Source: Micromonospora sp. LH3U1 (GTDB lineage: Bacteria > Actinomycetota > Actinomycetes > Mycobacteriales > Micromonosporaceae). Taken from it: a DNA stretch of 64,000 nucleotides. The DNA is taken from NCBI RefSeq assembly GCF_028475105.1, contig NZ_CP116936.1, positions 4,711,501 through 4,775,500 on the forward strand. Reading direction: 5' to 3'. The notes beneath the pieces were generated by a model. The model saw only the letters and a list, made by a program, of their open reading frames with translations. It was not told where the DNA came from and made no database searches. This document shows, piece by piece, positions 60,335-64,000 of this stretch. A program made the translations under genes and the position numbers. Within the stretch, counting starts at the first letter, position 1, and each line of letters starts with the position of its first letter.

Positions 60335-61800
60335 CGCCGGGCGGAGGTACGGCCGGGACCACGGCCGCGCCGGGCGACGAGCCCACGCTCAGCGCCCGAC
60401 TGGCGCGCTTCGCGGTCGACTGTCGTGACCACGGCGTACCGGACGCCGTCCGCGCCGACATCCCCGGCCGGGTGCTGGACATCCTGGGGCTGGCCCTGGC
60501 CGCGCACGCCGACCCGGGGGCCGACGCCGCGGCGGCCGCGCTGCGCTCCGTACGGCGCTGGGGCGGTGTCGGCGAGGCCACCGTCATCGGCTCCGGCGAC
60601 CGGCTGCCCGCCCCGGCCGCCGCACTGGTCAACGGGGTGCTGGCCCACTCGCTGGACTTCGACGACACGCACCTGCCCTCGGTGCTGCACCCGAGCGCCA
60701 GCGTCGTGCCGGCCGCGCTCGCCGCCGCGGAGGCGGTCGAGACCGGTGCGGCCGCCGGCGGCGCGGCCCTGGTCGCGGCGGTGGCCGCCGGGATCGAGAT
60801 CACCAACCGGCTCGGTATGGCCGGCTACCTGCCAGACACCGGGGTCAACGTCTTCTTCGAGCGGGGCCAGCACGCCACCTCGATCTGCGGCACGATCGGC
60901 GCGGCCGTCGCGGCCGGCCTGCTCTACGGCCTGGACGAAGAGGGCATCGGCCATGCCATCGGGATCGCCGCGAGCATGGGCGCCGGCATCCTGGAGGCCA
61001 ACCGCACCGGCGGCTCGGTCAAACAGGCCCACTGCGGCTGGGCCGCCCACGCCGGGGTGAGCGCGGCGGTGCTGGCGGCCGACGGGCTGACCGGCCCGCC
61101 GACCGTGCTGGAGGGGCGGTTCGGCTTCTTCACCGCGCACACCGGCGACTTCACCGCCGACGCGCTGCTGCGCGGGCTGGGCACCGACTGGGAGGTGCTG
61201 CGCACGGTCTACAAGCCGTACCCGTCGAACCACTTCACCCACCCCGGCGTCGACTGCGCCCTGGCGCTGCGGGCCGGCGGGCTCGACCCGGCCGACGTCG
61301 CCGAAATCGAGCTGGGGGTGGCCGCCCCGGTGCTGCGTACCATCGCCGAACCCACCGCCGAGAAGACCCGCCCGCGCAGCGCGTACCACGCGAAGTTCTC
61401 CGGCCCGTACACGATCGCGGCGGCGCTGCTCGGCGGTGGTGGCCTGGGGTTGTCGCTCGACGACTTCGCCGGCGAGCTGCCGGCCGACCGGCTGGCGCTG
61501 GCGGCCCGGGTCCGGTGCGTGGCCGACCCCCGGGCGTCGGAGCTGTTCCCGCGTGCGTTCGCGGCGGTGCTGCGGGTGCGGACCCGCGGCGGTGCCCTCC
61601 TGGAGCACCGGGTCGACTCGTCGCGCGGCGGGCCGCAGCATCCGTTGAGCGCGGCCGATCTGGCGACGAAGTTCCAGCTCAACGCCGAGCGGGCGGTTCC
61701 TCCGGCGCAGATCGCCGCGCTGCGCGACGCCGTGCTCGGCGCCACCGGTGCCGGGGTGACGCCATCGGCGCTACTCGCGCTGACCGCCTCGGCTCGCTGA
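60331..61800 (+). CDS. MmgE/PrpD-family protein (intact copy)
   Basis: A 489-residue member of the family including 2-methylcitrate dehydratase, cis-aconitate decarboxylase and iminodisuccinate epimerase. Conserved segments: LAHSLDFDDTHLPSVLHPSA, GIAASMGAGILEANRTGGSVKQ, VYKPYPSNHFTHPGVDCA, and PLSAADLATKF near the end. GTG 60331 overlaps the cyclase stop as GTGA. It may dehydrate, decarboxylate or epimerise a polycarboxylic intermediate. It is related to the frameshifted gene at 48276-49669 and may make that copy dispensable. Confidence 0.9.
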   Translation: MTPGGGTAGTTAAPGDEPTLSARLARFAVDCRDHGVPDAVRADIPGRVLDILGLALAAHADPGADAAAAALRSVRRWGGVGEATVIGSGDRLPAPAAALVNGVLAHSLDFDDTHLPSVLHPSASVVPAALAAAEAVETGAAAGGAALVAAVAAGIEITNRLGMAGYLPDTGVNVFFERGQHATSICGTIGAAVAAGLLYGLDEEGIGHAIGIAASMGAGILEANRTGGSVKQAHCGWAAHAGVSAAVLAADGLTGPPTVLEGRFGFFTAHTGDFTADALLRGLGTDWEVLRTVYKPYPSNHFTHPGVDCALALRAGGLDPADVAEIELGVAAPVLRTIAEPTAEKTRPRSAYHAKFSGPYTIAAALLGGGGLGLSLDDFAGELPADRLALAARVRCVADPRASELFPRAFAAVLRVRTRGGALLEHRVDSSRGGPQHPLSAADLATKFQLNAERAVPPAQIAALRDAVLGATGAGVTPSALLALTASAR

Positions 61801-61873
61801 GGGCGGTCCCGGGCAGCCGTGCCCACCGCAGCAGCCGCGCGTGCCGGGAAATGCCTGGGTCCTGGGCGGGCGT

Positions 61874-62761
61874 CTACACGGCCAGGGCGAGCAGGCGCCG
61901 GGCGGAGCGGACCACCGCCTCGTCCACCAGCCGGCCCTGTGCGTCGAGGCAGACCCCCACGCCGTCGCGGACCGCCGCGTCGAAGCGGGCCACCAGGTCC
62001 GCCGCCGTCGCCACCTCGTCCGGTGCGGGGGTGAACACCTCGTTCACCACCGCGACCTGCGCCGGGTGGATACAGGCCCGGCCGACGAAGCCGAGCCGCC
62101 GCAGCGCCATCGTCGACTCGCGCAGCGCGACCAGGTCCCGGAAATCGGTGCTGACCGGCCCCACCGGAGGCTCGATGCCGACCGCCGCGCTGGCCAGCAC
62201 CACCTGCGAGCGGACGAAGAGCAGTTCCCGCTCGTCCGGCCCGAGCGTGACACCGAGGTCGGCGCGCAGGTCCGCCTCGCCGAGTTGCAGCCGCCGTACC
62301 CGGGGTGCGCGGGCGATGTCGAGGACCGCGACCACGGCCGCCGCCGACTCCAGCAGCGGCACCACGGGGGTCGTGCCCACCAGCGACCCGGCCGCCGACT
62401 CGGCCACGCCGAGCACCTCGTCCAGGGCGACCAGTTCGGCGGCGGACTCGGCCTTCGCCACACAGAGCCCGGCGAGCCCCGGCCCCACGACGGTCGCCGC
62501 GTCGACGTGGCCCAACCGGCCCGGGTTGATCCGCACCCACCAGGCGACCCCGGGTGGTGCGGAGCGCAGGAAGGCGGCGACCGCCGAGCGGGCGGCGTCC
62601 TTGCCGGCCTGCGGCACCGCGTCCTCCAGGTCGACGATCACCGCGTCCGCGCCGCGCCCCGCCGCCTTGGCCAGCTTGTCGGGCGCGTCCCCGGGCACGT
62701 ACAGGTACGACCTCAACGGCTTCGGGCCCTTCCGCTCGACAACGTCCGGCGATGCGGCCAT
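61874..62761 (-). CDS. HpcH/HpaI-type CoA ester lyase (CitE-like)
   Basis: A 295-residue CitE-like lyase: RSYLYVPGDAPDKLAKA, AVIVDLEDAVPQAGKD, WWVRINP, LLESAAAV, LQLGEADLRADLG and the C-terminal GRACIHPAQVAVVN. Relatives cleave malyl-, citramalyl- or beta-methylmalyl-CoA to acetyl-CoA or propionyl-CoA and a keto acid. It would be a natural terminal step after CoA activation and hydration. It is convergent with MmgE/PrpD and divergent from a membrane-protein gene across IclR site 3. Confidence 0.9.
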   Translation of the reverse strand: MAASPDVVERKGPKPLRSYLYVPGDAPDKLAKAAGRGADAVIVDLEDAVPQAGKDAARSAVAAFLRSAPPGVAWWVRINPGRLGHVDAATVVGPGLAGLCVAKAESAAELVALDEVLGVAESAAGSLVGTTPVVPLLESAAAVVAVLDIARAPRVRRLQLGEADLRADLGVTLGPDERELLFVRSQVVLASAAVGIEPPVGPVSTDFRDLVALRESTMALRRLGFVGRACIHPAQVAVVNEVFTPAPDEVATAADLVARFDAAVRDGVGVCLDAQGRLVDEAVVRSARRLLALAV

Positions 62762-62772
62762 TGTTTCGACTG

Positions 62773-62789
62773 CGAATACAGTGTTTCCA
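62773..62789. promoter_or_regulatory. IclR-type operator, site 3
   Basis: Matches site 1 at 14 of 17 positions with the right half CAGTGTTTCCA intact; located in the divergent gap between the CitE-like and membrane-protein genes. Confidence 0.65.
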
Positions 62790-62817
62790 TTGGTGGTCGA
62801 GACGTCAAGGAGGCTTC

Positions 62818-63525
62818 ATGGGACCGCACCCGTACGGCTGGTGGATTCTGCTGCACATCGTGCTCTTCGTCTTCTGGCTGGGCGGAGATCTCGGGGTCTT
62901 CTGGTCGAGCCGGTTCGTCCTCAAGCCTGATCTCACGCCAGCCGCCCGGGCCACCGCACTGAAGATCATGAGCGGGCTCGACCTGGGGCCCAAGATCTGC
63001 CTGGTGCTCTTCCTGCCCAGCGGCGTCACGCTGATGGCGCTGGACCCGCACGGCGCGCGGGTCTTCGGGATCAACCCGTTCGGCTGGCCGATCGTCGCGC
63101 TGGTCTGGGTGTTCGCGACGGCGTGGCTGGCCGCCACGATCTCCGACCACCACCGCCCCGGCCACCTCCGGTGGGTACGCCGGGCGGACTGGACGGTCCG
63201 GATCGTGCTGATCGCCGGGCTGGCCGGGACCGCGCTCTACACGCTCTTCGCCCCTGCACCGTTCGGCGTGGACACCAACCCGAGGTGGCTGGGCGGCAAG
63301 ATCCTGCTCTACAGCGTCGCGATCGCCTGCGGACTGGGCATCCGGCTCACCCTGCGCCCGTTCGGACCGGCCTTCGGCACCCTGATGACGACCGGCTCCA
63401 CGCCGGAGGTGGAGCGCACGATGCGGCGGGCGATCGACGGCTGCCTACCCTACGTATGGGGCATCTGGGGCAGCGTGCTCGCGGCCGCGGCGCTCGGCGT
63501 GCTGAAGCCGCTCGCGGCGCTGTGA
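62818..63525 (+). CDS. integral membrane protein (DUF2269/CopD-like)
   Basis: A 235-residue membrane protein with about six hydrophobic helices (first: WWILLHIVLFVFWLGGDLG). The His/Gly pattern in the first helix resembles DUF2269/CopD-type proteins that may bind haem or copper. ATG 62818 has AAGGAGG (62807-62813) four bases upstream. Its promoter shares the IclR-type operator, so a role in uptake or redox support of the pathway is possible but unproven. Confidence 0.75.
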   Translation: MGPHPYGWWILLHIVLFVFWLGGDLGVFWSSRFVLKPDLTPAARATALKIMSGLDLGPKICLVLFLPSGVTLMALDPHGARVFGINPFGWPIVALVWVFATAWLAATISDHHRPGHLRWVRRADWTVRIVLIAGLAGTALYTLFAPAPFGVDTNPRWLGGKILLYSVAIACGLGIRLTLRPFGPAFGTLMTTGSTPEVERTMRRAIDGCLPYVWGIWGSVLAAAALGVLKPLAAL

Positions 63526-63539
63526 CCCGGGCAGGTCGG

Positions 63540-64000
63540 TCAGGCGCCGCTGTAGCCGAGCTGAGCGGAGATCCGGCCGGTCGCCTCCAGTAGCGACTTC
63601 GCCAGCTCGGGCGAGTCCGGCTTGAACCGCCCCACCGGCCCGGCCACGCTGACGACCGCCACCACGTGCCCGTCGTGGTCGTAGACCGGTGCCGCAATCG
63701 ACGTCGCGCCGGGCTGGCGTTCGCCGCGCGAGGTGGCATAGCCGCGTTTGCGGATGGCCGCCAACTCCTTGCGCAGCTTCGCAGGGTCGGTGATGGTGCG
63801 GTCGGTGACCTCGACGAGCCGGTGCCGCTCCAGGTAGGCGTCGAACTCGTCCTCGGCGACGAAGGCCAGGAACGCCTTGGACGAACTGCCGGCGTGCAGC
63901 GGGTACGGGATGCCGATGTTGACGTCCAGCCGCAACTCGTGCTCGGGCACCACCTGGTCGACATACAGCCGGGTGTCGCCCCGGCGCAGCGACAGCGTGG
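63540..64000 (-). CDS. IclR-family transcriptional regulator (5' end outside window)
   Basis: The C-terminal ~153 residues of an IclR effector domain are present: SLRRGDTRLYVDQVVPEHEL, IPYPLHAGSSSKAFLAF, YATSRGERQPGATSIAAPV and VVSVAGPVGRF. The DNA-binding domain lies beyond the window edge. IclR proteins of this kind sense small aromatic or organic acids and bind palindromes such as TGGAAACA-N-TGTTTCCA, which occurs at three divergent promoters at 55.7-62.8 kb; it is the prime candidate regulator. Confidence 0.9.
   Translation of the reverse strand, partial: TLSLRRGDTRLYVDQVVPEHELRLDVNIGIPYPLHAGSSSKAFLAFVAEDEFDAYLERHRLVEVTDRTITDPAKLRKELAAIRKRGYATSRGERQPGATSIAAPVYDHDGHVVAVVSVAGPVGRFKPDSPELAKSLLEATGRISAQLGYSGA

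Overview
The window is high-GC DNA with frequent GTG and TTG starts, strong Shine-Dalgarno sites and long runs of genes overlapping by 1-4 bases. Gene content (secreted glycosidases with ricin-type, CBM35-like and CBM2 modules, many LacI/TetR/GntR/IclR regulators, a P450 with a 3Fe-4S ferredoxin) points to a filamentous actinomycete. Micromonosporaceae is my best guess, not proven.

Layout. (1) 0.2-9.7 kb: a saccharolytic block with secreted GH97, a LacI regulator, a Tat-type secreted GH31 and a secreted GH2 enzyme. Two copies of a GGAACCGGTTCC palindrome lie in the divergent lacI/GH31 promoter region. (2) 9.8-19.0 kb: a hexuronate utilisation locus. Uronate isomerase reads right; a LacI regulator, a four-part ABC importer of the spermidine/putrescine/iron type, an enolase-superfamily mannonate dehydratase and a fructuronate reductase read left. 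Together they take glucuronate to 2-keto-3-deoxygluconate. (3) 19.0-22.4 kb: a remnant of a sugar ABC permease, then an extremely compact minus-strand array of 28 tRNA genes covering 18 amino acids (no Phe or Gln), with degenerate members and a remnant of an HNH-endonuclease-like gene. (4) 22.4-26.6 kb: P450 plus ferredoxin, then a secreted GH44-FN3-CBM2 enzyme preceded by a CebR/CelR-like box. (5) 26.6-30.5 kb: a decayed stretch with truncated genes, small hypotheticals and an S51 peptidase. (6) 30.6-38.3 kb: a GntR regulator divergent from a CaiB-HyuA-HyuB-isochorismatase-HMG-CoA-lyase-like operon, with two TTGYATGCAA operators around a clear promoter. (7) 38.5-43.3 kb: a SnoaL-like/TetR pair, a secreted DUF1906-type protein, a LysR/EamA pair and a DUF4127 remnant. 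(8) 43.4-64 kb: a large catabolic region. A leftward 13-gene chain (isochorismatase hydrolase, SDR, acyl-CoA ligase, MaoC, LLM oxidoreductase, CaiB, frameshifted MmgE/PrpD, a triple-RidA fusion, two hot-dog proteins, thiolase-like, Zn-ribbon, acyl-CoA dehydrogenase) faces cupin, cyclic-amidohydrolase, CaiB, cyclase, second MmgE/PrpD, CitE-like and membrane genes. A partial IclR gene closes the window.

The most interesting features are the tRNA array and region 8. In region 8, Rut-like hydrolytic families (LLM oxidoreductase, isochorismatase-type amidase, RidA, dihydropyrimidinase-like hydrolase) are combined with CoA chemistry. Three divergent promoter regions there share an IclR-type palindrome (best copy TGGAAACAGTGTTTCCA), implying one regulon. 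I infer a pathway opening a cyclic amide, imide or N-heterocycle and channelling the acid through CoA esters; the substrate cannot be read from sequence.
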